From Polynucleobacter ibericus (GTDB taxonomy: Bacteria > Pseudomonadota > Gammaproteobacteria > Burkholderiales > Burkholderiaceae): a stretch of 64,000 nt of DNA. The notes beneath the pieces were generated by a model. It was not told the DNA's origin. It did no database searches and saw only the letters and a list, made by a program, of their open reading frames with translations. Shown piece by piece: positions 44,547 through 52,203 of the stretch. The stretch spans positions 1,049,564 through 1,113,563 of the forward strand of contig NZ_CP061309.1 of NCBI RefSeq assembly GCF_018687955.1, read 5' to 3'. Within the stretch, counting starts at the first letter, position 1, and each line of letters begins with the position of its first letter. The position numbers and the translations under genes were made by a program.

Positions 44547-46993
44547 GCTAGCCCCATCTTCTTAAGATGTTCATCTACTCGCTTTGACATTGCCTCTGCT
44601 TCATCGGCGATCTGGGGTAATGGTTTTTCATAGCGTTCCGCCAGTTCACGAACGCGCCCCGTTAGAGTTTGAGAGACCCGACCTAATTCATCTTGTACTG
44701 AAACCGCTAGGGCCGTAATCCACTTATCTTCTACTACCATAATTTTGATGTCGCCTTCACTTAGCTGACCGTATTTAGCAAGAACCTTGGTGAATAATGC
44801 CTCGTGAGCCTCTTTAATTCTGGCATTTGCATCTGACTCTTGCTCTACTAGGGCGAGGTAATCTTGCAATGCTTTGTGCTCTTCATCGACATCTTTCTCT
44901 GTTTTGATTTCTTTTAACCTTGCAGTTGCGGATGCTTTGGTTAATTTGTCCTTTTCGTTTTTTGCTTCTTCTAATAAGCCGCCTTCACCAGCATGTTCTT
45001 CAGCCATCTCTTCTAATTGATTCTCAAGGATGGCCAATTGAGATTCCAACTCATCAATAGCGAACTGTTCATTTTTAAAGTAGCGAGCAATTAGCAGTGC
45101 AGACGGAATGAGCTCCGCAGCATATTTCTTTTTGCCCGCAATAAAATCGACATCAATCTTATTCTTTTTGCCCTTTTCCTCAATGATAAGTTTAGGCTGC
45201 GCAGAATCGATCCAACCATCGGCAGATATAAGGTAGCAGTCATCCTGCATTGCCTTGTCCCAGAAATCCATTAGGTGCTGGTAGATGTCATAGCAATCAA
45301 GCAAGAGGGAATTTTCAAATACCTCCAAAAGAGATTCAGAAATAGATTCAATTAAGGCTTTTGGGTGGCCATCCTTATCAAAACTTTTTAATAATGAAAC
45401 ATTAGCTGCCTTCCAATCGGCAAACAACTTGGTTGCCTTTGCATTAAATGTCGTGAACTCCGGATGGCCAAAGATTGCAGGCTTGATATCGCCAGCTGCA
45501 ATATTTAGCTGACTATAGCCGGGGCGATCCTCTTTAAATAATGCTGCCCGAACCGCAGGAATGACATCCCAATAGGGTTTTAGATTATCTAAGTCACGAT
45601 TAGGAATGCCGCCGCGTAAGTGCCCTTCAATATCTTGCAGGTCTTCAGCCTCCGTGCCGTCGATGTAACGTGGCAAATTTAGGTTGTAATCGTTTTTTTC
45701 ATCGCTAATTTCGCTTACTGGAACCATGCGTGCAAAACCCGGAGTTTCTATCTGCTTGGTGAAGATATCAACGATGCGGTGAAGATCTTGTTCGCGCAGT
45801 CGATTCTTAGGGCCATCCTTACGAAACCCCTTAGAGGCATCGATCATAAAGATGCCTTTACGTGCATTTGCACCTTCCTTATCAAGCAAAATGATGCAGG
45901 CAGGAATACCCGTTCCATAAAACAAGTTCCCAGGCAATCCAATAATTGCCTTAATCAGGCCACGTTGAATAAGGTTCTTTCTGATCACTCCTTCTGCATT
46001 ACCCCTAAATAAAACGCCATGTGGCAAGATACATGCACCCTTACCGGTAGGCTTAATAGATCGAAGGATATGAAGTAGATACGCATAGTCCCCTTGTTTG
46101 CTTGGCGGAACTCCATACCCCTCAAACCGACCATAAGGATCCTTATCAGGCGTTAACCCAGTGCTCCAGCGTTTATCGCTAAAGGGTGGATTAGCAACAA
46201 CATAATCAAATGTTTTCAGGGCTGTGCCATCGGTAAATAATGGATTGGCCAATGTATTACCCTGTTTAATATCTGCAGTCGCATAGTCATGCAGGATCAT
46301 ATTCATACGCGCAAGTCCGGCCGTTGCGTTATCTTTTTCCTGCCCGTAAAGCGTGACCTTTACATCTTTACCACGCTGTGCTTCATCACCAATCTTTAAT
46401 AGCAGGGAGCCCGAGCCACATGTCGGGTCATAGACCGTAGTTTCATTGGTCGTCTTTGCATTACGAATACCCAATATCTGAGCCATGATTCGGCTAACCT
46501 CGGCTGGGGTGTAAAACTGCCCCTTACTCTTACCACTTTCAGTTGCAAAGTGGCGCATGAGGTACTCATAGGCATCACCAAGAAGATCGTCGCCGTCAGC
46601 GCGATTTTGAGAAAAATCTAAAGCTGGATTTTCAAAGATAGCAATTAAGTTAGTAAGTCGATCAACCTTTTCTTTGCCGTCTCCCAATTTCGCCGGGTCA
46701 TTGAAATCAGGCATATCGGACAACTTATTAGCCAGAGCTAGTGGACCTAGAATTTTCTTGTTGATTTGATCGCCGATATCACTCTTGCCCTTAAGGGCCA
46801 CCATATCGGTAAAACTTGCGCCAGGAGGAATGACAATAGGGGCGTATGGCTTTCCAGAGAATTTATCGCTGACGTACTTTAAAAAGAGCAGCACAAGAAC
46901 ATAGTCTTTGTATTGGCTAGCATCCATACCACCGCGCAACTCGTCACAGGACTGCCAAAGGGATGAGTAGAGCTCCGATTTCTTTATTGCCAT
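44537..46993 (-). CDS. hsdM: Type I restriction enzyme, methylase subunit HsdM (long form)
   Basis: An 818-residue N6-adenine methyltransferase: an N-terminal helical domain (SSLWQSCDELRGGMDASQYKD), the SAM-binding motif DPTCGSGSLLLK, and the catalytic NPPF in VVANPPFSDKRWS. It is longer than the usual 500-550 residues. The extra C-terminal part has a coiled coil (ELESQLAILENQLEEMAEEH) and ends with helices. It is the first gene of the hsdM-hsdS-hsdR-peptidase operon. With HsdS it protects host DNA. Confidence 0.94.
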   Translation of the reverse strand: MAIKKSELYSSLWQSCDELRGGMDASQYKDYVLVLLFLKYVSDKFSGKPYAPIVIPPGASFTDMVALKGKSDIGDQINKKILGPLALANKLSDMPDFNDPAKLGDGKEKVDRLTNLIAIFENPALDFSQNRADGDDLLGDAYEYLMRHFATESGKSKGQFYTPAEVSRIMAQILGIRNAKTTNETTVYDPTCGSGSLLLKIGDEAQRGKDVKVTLYGQEKDNATAGLARMNMILHDYATADIKQGNTLANPLFTDGTALKTFDYVVANPPFSDKRWSTGLTPDKDPYGRFEGYGVPPSKQGDYAYLLHILRSIKPTGKGACILPHGVLFRGNAEGVIRKNLIQRGLIKAIIGLPGNLFYGTGIPACIILLDKEGANARKGIFMIDASKGFRKDGPKNRLREQDLHRIVDIFTKQIETPGFARMVPVSEISDEKNDYNLNLPRYIDGTEAEDLQDIEGHLRGGIPNRDLDNLKPYWDVIPAVRAALFKEDRPGYSQLNIAAGDIKPAIFGHPEFTTFNAKATKLFADWKAANVSLLKSFDKDGHPKALIESISESLLEVFENSLLLDCYDIYQHLMDFWDKAMQDDCYLISADGWIDSAQPKLIIEEKGKKNKIDVDFIAGKKKYAAELIPSALLIARYFKNEQFAIDELESQLAILENQLEEMAEEHAGEGGLLEEAKNEKDKLTKASATARLKEIKTEKDVDEEHKALQDYLALVEQESDANARIKEAHEALFTKVLAKYGQLSEGDIKIMVVEDKWITALAVSVQDELGRVSQTLTGRVRELAERYEKPLPQIADEAEAMSKRVDEHLKKMGLAWK

Positions 46994-47157
46994 AATTTTC
47001 TTTGTAAATTTCTATTTTGATTCAAAGGCTTACATGAGTATTCTAATTTATGTGGTAATCAGCATAATTTCGCTCGCGGGTGACCGTACTAGCATATTAA
47101 GGCATTAAAAATTACTCCCAATATTTGAAATTAGCGGGTTTTTTCCAAAGCCTAAGC

Positions 47158-47176
47158 AGGCTCATCCTATGAGCCT
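47158..47176. other. Perfect 8-bp stem-loop upstream of a small secreted-protein gene
   Basis: AGGCTCAT / ATGAGCCT with loop CCT lies 43 bp before ATG 47220. No T-run follows on either strand, so it is more likely an operator or leader hairpin than a terminator. The rest of 46994-47219 is AT-rich and shows no gene; it must hold the hsdM promoter. Confidence 0.4.
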
Positions 47177-47219
47177 CACCGCCTCTAATCTCTAAAAATG
47201 GCCACCCAAAGACACTTAT

Positions 47220-47534
47220 ATGAAATATCTACATTTATTACTGCTAGCCACTCACTTGGGGCTATTTCCCCTCCCATCCCAAGCACAAGTCATGACTCTT
47301 GAGAACTCGCCGTACAACATGGAAAACAGCCAGTTCAATATGGAGAATTCACCGTACAACATGCGCAATAGTCCCTACAACATGGATAACAGTCAATACA
47401 ACGTTAATTCTAAAAATGGGGTTTATGACAACACAGGGAATCGCATTGGTTATGAGGTAAAAGCCCCCAGCGGGGTGACCAACTACTTTGATAACAGTGG
47501 CAACCGTATTGGCTACACACCATCAAAGAGATAG
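47220..47534 (+). CDS. Small secreted Asn-rich repeat protein
   Basis: A 104-residue protein with a signal peptide (LLLLATHLGLFPLPSQAQ). At residues 28-60 it has five tandem copies of a 7-residue unit of the form (E/D/R)NS(P/Q)(Y/F)N(M/V). A C-terminal part follows with two copies of (Y/F)DN(T/S)GNRIGY, at about residues 70-80 and 90-99. The repeats suggest a short beta-helix or solenoid, and the GNRIGY units a strand-turn motif. Function unknown. It is 3 bp before the next small gene. Confidence 0.7.
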   Translation: MKYLHLLLLATHLGLFPLPSQAQVMTLENSPYNMENSQFNMENSPYNMRNSPYNMDNSQYNVNSKNGVYDNTGNRIGYEVKAPSGVTNYFDNSGNRIGYTPSKR

Positions 47535-47537
47535 ACC

Positions 47538-47789
47538 ATGTTGTCTAGTGCAATTATCCTTAGCCTTGTCCTACCCTTACAGATCTATGGTGTTGGCGCG
47601 CATTTTGAGCCCTTTATTGTTAAGGCCACGATAGACGCTGCAGTTATTGCTGGCGCACCCTCATCTAAGGCTGCTAGGAAATATGCCTTACTAAGTCAAA
47701 GGCCTGAATTCCTGACCTCAGAAACATATCAAGCCTCCGAGACCGTCAGCTGGAGACGGCTCTACTTTAGAAAGTATTTTTCCAGCTAG
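47538..47789 (+). CDS. Small hypothetical exported or membrane protein
   Basis: An 83-residue frame with a hydrophobic N-terminus (SSAIILSLVLPLQIYGVGA) that could be a signal peptide or single membrane helix, then a basic soluble part (SSKAARKYALLSQRP, ending FRKYFSS). It starts 3 bp after the repeat-protein stop and overlaps the convergent WYL gene by 4 bp. No family was recognised; coupling to the previous gene is the main support. Confidence 0.5.
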   Translation: MLSSAIILSLVLPLQIYGVGAHFEPFIVKATIDAAVIAGAPSSKAARKYALLSQRPEFLTSETYQASETVSWRRLYFRKYFSS

Positions 47790-48757
47790 TCATAAATCTT
47801 CATAGTTGCCATTAATCTGGTTTTGATCGCATCTCTTAGGGGTTTGGGGCCCAGAACCTCGACATCCGCGCCCTGCCTCAAGATATCTAATAGCAATTCA
47901 CGCTCATCGCTATAGGGAATGCTTAAGACGAATGAACCGTCATCTTGTATCTCGCCCTTTTGGTCTGGGTGCCATACTTCCCTGGCTACCCATCTTGCCC
48001 TAAAGGGGCTAAATTTTAGTTTGGCAATCTGGTGTTTAGTGCCGGCAAAAATCCCATAACCAGATTCAAGCTCAGCTCTTAAATCAGCCTCCTCAATGGA
48101 TACCGCTGGCTTATCCAATAGAGTTACAGCCTCCAAAGCATCCATACCAAAAGTTCTTAAATCATCCTTATTATGGCAAAAGGCATCCAAGTACCAGTTA
48201 TCTCGGTAATAAACCAATCGCTGCGGCGAAATTTCCCGCTCTGTTAACTGATTGTCTTGCCTGCCGTAATGCGTGATTTGCAGTCGCTTCCTAGCCAGTA
48301 AGCCATGGGCAACAACTTCAAAGAATTTAGTTGGCGTATTTCGCCTTGCAAGCGTTGTTACTCGAATTCTTCTCGATACCTCTCTGGCTGAATAATCCCC
48401 CTTCTCCAGGAGCTTTTCCAGTCTCTCGCGAATGGGGTTTACTTGTGACCCAATCAAGCCTTCCGGATCAATGCTGCGGAGTAATTCAATCACCGAAAGT
48501 AGGGAATGAATCTCAAACTCGTTAAGCCATAGACCTGGAAGAGCGCTTAGGTTCTCTCCGGGAGTATTTTGTAATACGTATCCACCCAAGTCAGAATCCC
48601 AGGCAATTGGCGCGCCCAAACGATCTCGTAGATACTCCAAATCACGTCTAAATGTTGCTCTCGAGATTTCCAGCTCTTTTAAAAATTGCTCGGTAGTCAC
48701 CAATTTACGATCACTAAGCATTTTTTGAATCTTATAAAAGCGCTCGGTTCTATCCAT
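47786..48757 (-). CDS. WYL-domain transcriptional regulator (YafY-like), second in the island
   Basis: A 323-residue regulator: an N-terminal winged helix (RTERFYKIQKMLSDRKL, TEQFLKELEISRATFRRDLEYL), a WYL domain (RLVYYRDNWYLDAFCHNKDDLRTF), and a C-terminal domain ending LRDAIKTRLMATMKIYD. Unlike the WYL gene at 31606 it is not inside a cargo operon. It is divergent from the outer-membrane protein gene at 48876, which it may control (inference). The start could also be the methionine codons at 48769 or 48763. Confidence 0.85.
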   Translation of the reverse strand: MDRTERFYKIQKMLSDRKLVTTEQFLKELEISRATFRRDLEYLRDRLGAPIAWDSDLGGYVLQNTPGENLSALPGLWLNEFEIHSLLSVIELLRSIDPEGLIGSQVNPIRERLEKLLEKGDYSAREVSRRIRVTTLARRNTPTKFFEVVAHGLLARKRLQITHYGRQDNQLTEREISPQRLVYYRDNWYLDAFCHNKDDLRTFGMDALEAVTLLDKPAVSIEEADLRAELESGYGIFAGTKHQIAKLKFSPFRARWVAREVWHPDQKGEIQDDGSFVLSIPYSDERELLLDILRQGADVEVLGPKPLRDAIKTRLMATMKIYD

Positions 48758-48875
48758 TGCCATTCCCATAAATGCAACATTTGTAATTAATATTATTTTC
48801 TATAAGCATAGTCTCATGGGGTGACTCTGGCTCAGATCAACAATGAATTCTTAATCAACTACACAAGGATTCATT

Positions 48876-49586
48876 ATGAAAAAGCTGCGTTTATATACAG
48901 TATTGGCTGCCAGTATCGCTGCAACCTCAATTGGGAGTGCCCAGGCCCAATCAACCACATTTGATGGATTTTTTGGTCAAGTTGGCATTGGCTATGAATC
49001 AGTCGCACCATCGCTTAGTTATGGAAACATTAACATTACGAATAATGGTTCACCAGTTGCAAGCCTACCTATTTCATCAAGCGTAAGTAATTCAAATAGC
49101 TTTGCTGGGACAGTAACAGCTGGATATAACTTTGCAATCACAAAAGATTTCTTACTCGGCCTTGGTGCTGAGTACTCACCAATTGCAGGCTCAAAGGCGA
49201 ATTTTAGCGGCAGCAATGCAACGTTAGGTACCATCAATGGTCAATACAACAAAGAAAATTCATATAATATTTTCTTGTCGCCAGCGACACCAATTGGCAA
49301 AGATGGCTTGCTTTATGGAAAGGTGGGTTACACAGGGGCTTCAGTTAAATCACAGTACAGCGGGGGTAACTCAACCACTAGTAATTTGACTGGTTACTCA
49401 TTAGGGGTTGGTTATAAGCAATTTATAACCGCTGGTTTATACGGCTTCGGTGAAGTTAATTATGCAAGCTATAGCAATCTCTCATTTAATGACTCAGCTA
49501 CAAGCGGAACATATAGGGCAACACAGACTACAACCATCAGTGCCAACGCTGTAAATCTATTAGTTGGTGTTGGGTATAAGTTTTAA
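48876..49586 (+). CDS. Outer-membrane beta-barrel protein
   Basis: A 236-residue protein with a signal peptide (LYTVLAASIAATSIGSAQAQ), then alternating Gly/aromatic strands (FFGQVGIGYESVAPSL, FAGTVTAGYNFAITKDFLLG, LLYGKVGYTGASVK, YGFGEVNYASYSNL), ending in GVGYKF with the C-terminal Phe for barrel assembly. It resembles small 8-stranded OmpW/OmpA-like porins or surface antigens. In a mobile island such a protein could alter phage adsorption or the cell surface, but there is no direct evidence. It is divergent from the second WYL regulator. Confidence 0.8.
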   Translation: MKKLRLYTVLAASIAATSIGSAQAQSTTFDGFFGQVGIGYESVAPSLSYGNINITNNGSPVASLPISSSVSNSNSFAGTVTAGYNFAITKDFLLGLGAEYSPIAGSKANFSGSNATLGTINGQYNKENSYNIFLSPATPIGKDGLLYGKVGYTGASVKSQYSGGNSTTSNLTGYSLGVGYKQFITAGLYGFGEVNYASYSNLSFNDSATSGTYRATQTTTISANAVNLLVGVGYKF

Positions 49587-49640
49587 TTAGATGTGACTTG
49601 CTGCTAGCTCATTACAGTGGCAGAATAAAGCGTGTTGTTG

Positions 49641-49774
49641 AAGCGAGCTGTGTCACCTTCAGCCTTGTGCCAGTAGTGTCAATAGTCGTACTGGCAACAC
49701 CAAGTTACCTATTCTAATTTTGGCGGAAAGCGAGTCGCCTTTCCATATTCCAGCAGCGTAGATAGTCGTGCTGG
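49641..49774. repeat. Two-unit repeat with covarying hairpins
   Basis: Two units each begin with AAGCGAG (49641 and 49728) and end in a hairpin with a 13-nt loop: CCAGTA...TACTGG (49670-49694) and CCAGCA...TGCTGG (49750-49774). The loops share ATAGTCG. One stem pair changes from T-A to C-G, keeping the pairing. The last hairpin ends 53 bp before ATG 49828. Confidence 0.5.
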
Positions 49775-49827
49775 ATCCAGAACTTAAATGATGCAAATTG
49801 ACTAAAGTAAGTTTCTATTATTTTCAA

Positions 49828-50019
49828 ATGACTGAGCACCAAAAACCTAAAATGCGAGCAGCAGATGCTTGGCTAAAAAAGTTAGAAACGTCTAACTTGA
49901 CTACGCAGGAAAAGATTGATGCAACAAAAGTGTTGCTTAGGCTATGGAAGATTCAAGATAGAAATAAAGTTCTTTTTGACACTCTTGGACTTGGTCATGA
50001 TGGGCATCTGAAAAAATAA
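49828..50019 (+). CDS. Small helical protein A of a tandem pair
   Basis: A 63-residue protein, largely helical. The core TTQEKIDATKVLLRLWKIQDRN followed by LFDTLGLGHDG is shared with the next gene (NQEKIEATKVLMKLRQAQERN, LFDSLGLDHRG), so the two arose by tandem duplication. No function is known. ATG 49828 was preferred over TTG 49798, which would add ten residues not found in the paralogue. A hairpin repeat lies upstream. Confidence 0.6.
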   Translation: MTEHQKPKMRAADAWLKKLETSNLTTQEKIDATKVLLRLWKIQDRNKVLFDTLGLGHDGHLKK

Positions 50020-50026
50020 ACTCAAA

Positions 50027-50260
50027 ATGAATAATCCGAAATTAACAACTAAAATGACTAGCCCTTTGGTGCTAGCTTGGCGCAATGCGATGAATGAATC
50101 AACACTAACAAATCAGGAGAAGATTGAAGCGACCAAGGTGTTAATGAAACTTCGTCAAGCGCAGGAGAGAAACAAGGCTCTCTTTGATAGCCTCGGACTA
50201 GATCACCGTGGTAATCCATTGGATAAGGTCAAAATATTGAAACCAAGGTTATCGAAATGA
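50027..50260 (+). CDS. Small helical protein B of a tandem pair
   Basis: A 77-residue paralogue of the preceding gene, 7 bp downstream of it. It has the same EKI.ATKVL.(K/R)L core, then LFDSLGLDHRGNP and a basic C-terminal tail (KVKILKPRLSK). The start may be 50027 or the methionine at 50054. It overlaps the zinc-ribbon gene by 4 bp, making a coupled three-gene set. Function unknown. Confidence 0.6.
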   Translation: MNNPKLTTKMTSPLVLAWRNAMNESTLTNQEKIEATKVLMKLRQAQERNKALFDSLGLDHRGNPLDKVKILKPRLSK

Positions 50261-50514
50261 CTCGCGTAGGTTCATATGAGCTTTATAAATGCCCAAAGTG
50301 CAACCAAATTCATGTCAAGTCAAACTATTCATCAATTAGTATTTCAATGCCATACGATGCTTGGTTTGCGCCCACAGACTTAAAGGCATGCAAGAAGTGT
50401 GGGGAGATTTCGGCGTTTTCTGAATATCTACATTTAAAGTCAATATGGGTTCCCCCTGGAGGACTTCCTAAGGATGATGATCCAAGATCCATCTATCCAT
50501 ATTTCACTAGGTAG
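50257..50514 (+). CDS. Small zinc-ribbon protein
   Basis: An 85-residue protein with two CxxC pairs, CPKC at residues 12-15 and CKKC at about 45-48, spaced as in a zinc ribbon, plus a proline-rich C-terminus (WVPPGGLPKDDDP). Zinc ribbons usually bind nucleic acid or protein. It starts by ATGA overlap with the preceding gene, which supports a shared operon of three small proteins. The specific role is unknown. Confidence 0.65.
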   Translation: MTRVGSYELYKCPKCNQIHVKSNYSSISISMPYDAWFAPTDLKACKKCGEISAFSEYLHLKSIWVPPGGLPKDDDPRSIYPYFTR

Positions 50515-50781
50515 CGTTAAAACCTGCGCCAAATAATTTCGAGAGTTACTCGATAAAGGGCTCTCGAGTCCAATAATCGCGCCCTCCACCTTGCCTGTGG
50601 AGATCTTGCTTTTACGGTGCGATTCCTCTGATCTGATGACCTCCTCGAAGGCCTTCTCTTGGGCCTCTGCAGCGGCCTTGTTCTTTGCCAACTGCGAAGC
50701 GGGTACGACCTCTTTACTCTCAATTATCTGCTTGAGAGTTTTCATACCTTTTATTTTTCCAACATACTCAAGATCATTCAT
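50440..50781 (-). CDS. Possible small charged protein, overlapping the zinc-ribbon gene
   Basis: A 113-residue minus-strand frame with a plausible helical N-terminal part (MKTLKQIIESKEVVPASQLA, AAAEAQEKAFEEVIRSEE). It overlaps the convergent zinc-ribbon gene by 75 bp at its 3' end. The overlapping C-terminus (WIIILRKSSRGNPY) looks less gene-like. It is either a real gene with a long convergent overlap or a chance frame. Confidence 0.35.
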   Translation of the reverse strand: MNDLEYVGKIKGMKTLKQIIESKEVVPASQLAKNKAAAEAQEKAFEEVIRSEESHRKSKISTGKVEGAIIGLESPLSSNSRNYLAQVLTLPSEIWIDGSWIIILRKSSRGNPY

Positions 50782-50823
50782 GCATTAATAATAATTCTTT
50801 CCTGAGGGCGTGCTGGGAATACC

Positions 50824-51972
50824 TTATTCAAATCCATCGTCTCTAATGGGCTCATTCTGTCCAGGCAAACTCATTCCGCTTGCCACCTTATAAATCGGAT
50901 CCCTCGCGTTAACTTGCTCTTGCGCCCAACTTATCCAACCGCCTAGCTCTTCTTTGTTTTTACGTCTCACAACCCTATTGCCCTTTATGGCTTTTACAAA
51001 CTCTCTAAGCACGGCCAATTCATTCCAGCGCTCTGCTGCATCCTTGAGCTGACCCCATTTCCAGGCTTCTACCTCCCGAGCCCATTTAATGTCGGCTAGG
51101 CGCTTGCGCTCTGCCTGCTCCCTTGCCTCACTAGCCTCTCGCTCCACTCTCGCTATCTTGGCATCAAATGAAAGCTCAGAAATGAGATTTATCAATTTCC
51201 CAAGCTGCTCCTCAACGCTGGTCTTTTCAGAATCTTTAACAATCTTCCAGCCGTATATATCGTTATGGCGAATTCTTAGCTCTAGCCTTCCAGATGGAAT
51301 GTAGTCAATATCCATCATGTATGAGTGAGTGTGTCCACCACTACTCCAACTGCTTTTTCTCTTCATCGGCTTAGGCGGTTTAGTACTTACCTCATAAAAC
51401 TCAATTGTCACTACATCGTCATCCCTCTTAAATGCAGTAACTTCCGCATTTGAATATTTACGATAGCCACCCAACCGATAACCGCGAGAGGTGAATTCGT
51501 TGATGAGGGTCTGAAGTATTCGCTTTACCCGTGGAACGCTATGTGGACCAATCTGGACATCAAAGCCAGCTTTAGATTCTGATCTTCCAAATTTGGAATG
51601 GTTTTCCATCTGGAAGTCCTTGAAGGTCTTCTCGATCTCTTCATGGAATTTATTGCCCTTGTAAACCTCTACAACTGGAATAGGCTCAGCAGGCTTATTT
51701 AGCCTAGCCTCCATGATTGCTTTATCCCGAGTGCGGACATGGATCAGGGGATCATGTTCGTTCCACCAAGGCTCTAATGGAGGCCTCTCTCCTGTTACCT
51801 TCCCATGCTCCAGCTTAGCCCAATAGCCTAATGGCGGCTTAGGTACACCGTACTGCTTGCACCACTTGCCAAGGGCAACATCGGAGAGTCCAATCCTGAG
51901 CGCAACCTTAGTGGCCGGCTCAGTCCACAGAAGTTCGTATATTTCACTGCGTGTGTATGATTCTCTTTCCAT
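50824..51972 (-). CDS. Conserved island protein with N-terminal HTH-like segment
   Basis: A 382-residue protein of unknown function. The first 60 residues look like a helix-turn-helix (TRSEIYELLWTEPATKVALR, DVALGKWCKQYGVPKPPLGYW). The middle is strand-rich, and residues about 280-340 form a charged coiled coil (ASEAREQAERKRLADIKWAR) followed by a Trp-rich helical end. ATG 51972 is preceded by GGAGG at good distance; a longer frame to 52008 lacks this. It may sense or bind DNA, but no catalytic residues are apparent. Confidence 0.75.
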   Translation of the reverse strand: MERESYTRSEIYELLWTEPATKVALRIGLSDVALGKWCKQYGVPKPPLGYWAKLEHGKVTGERPPLEPWWNEHDPLIHVRTRDKAIMEARLNKPAEPIPVVEVYKGNKFHEEIEKTFKDFQMENHSKFGRSESKAGFDVQIGPHSVPRVKRILQTLINEFTSRGYRLGGYRKYSNAEVTAFKRDDDVVTIEFYEVSTKPPKPMKRKSSWSSGGHTHSYMMDIDYIPSGRLELRIRHNDIYGWKIVKDSEKTSVEEQLGKLINLISELSFDAKIARVEREASEAREQAERKRLADIKWAREVEAWKWGQLKDAAERWNELAVLREFVKAIKGNRVVRRKNKEELGGWISWAQEQVNARDPIYKVASGMSLPGQNEPIRDDGFE

Positions 51973-52011
51973 CGCCAACCCCTCCAGAATATGAAGACAA
52001 TTTATCAAATT

Positions 52012-52062
52012 GTACGAATGAAATCTGGGGGTATTTTTGGGGGCACTCTTTGAAATTCGTAC
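52012..52062. promoter_or_regulatory. Inverted repeat enclosing GGGGG(T/C)A direct repeats
   Basis: GTACGAAT (52012-52019) and ATTCGTAC (52055-52062) form a perfect 8-bp inverted repeat upstream of the gene starting at 51972. Between them are two direct repeats GGGGGTA (52027) and GGGGGCA (52039), 12 bp apart. It could be an operator, or arm-type sites of an integrase no longer present. Confidence 0.4.
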
Positions 52063-52155
52063 CTTTTTGATGGCACGTAACCATATGATTTTGGGCTACA
52101 AAATGGCGTTTAGTTCGATCTCCGCCGATACAATCCACCAATTGAAACATGGGCA

Positions 52156-52198
52156 TCCCCTAAGGTTAAGCTAACAATCCAGCCGAAAACTTAGGGGA
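52156..52198 (+). promoter_or_regulatory. Conserved RBS-sequestering leader hairpin, copy 2
   Basis: TCCCCTAAG (52156-52164) pairs perfectly with CTTAGGGGA (52190-52198), extended by one more pair (A52155 with T52199), across a 25-nt loop. The GGGGA of the 3' arm is the only good ribosome binding site before ATG 52204. It is the counterpart of 38717-38759. Confidence 0.65.
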
Positions 52199-52203
52199 TA
52201 GCC

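Noticed and set aside
49721..49734. TGGCGGAAAGCGAG resembles the att core TGGCGGAAGGGGCG and might be an internal att site
   Set aside because: Only the first nine or so bases agree, there is no tRNA or integrase nearby, and the sequence is explained by the AAGCGAG repeat unit.
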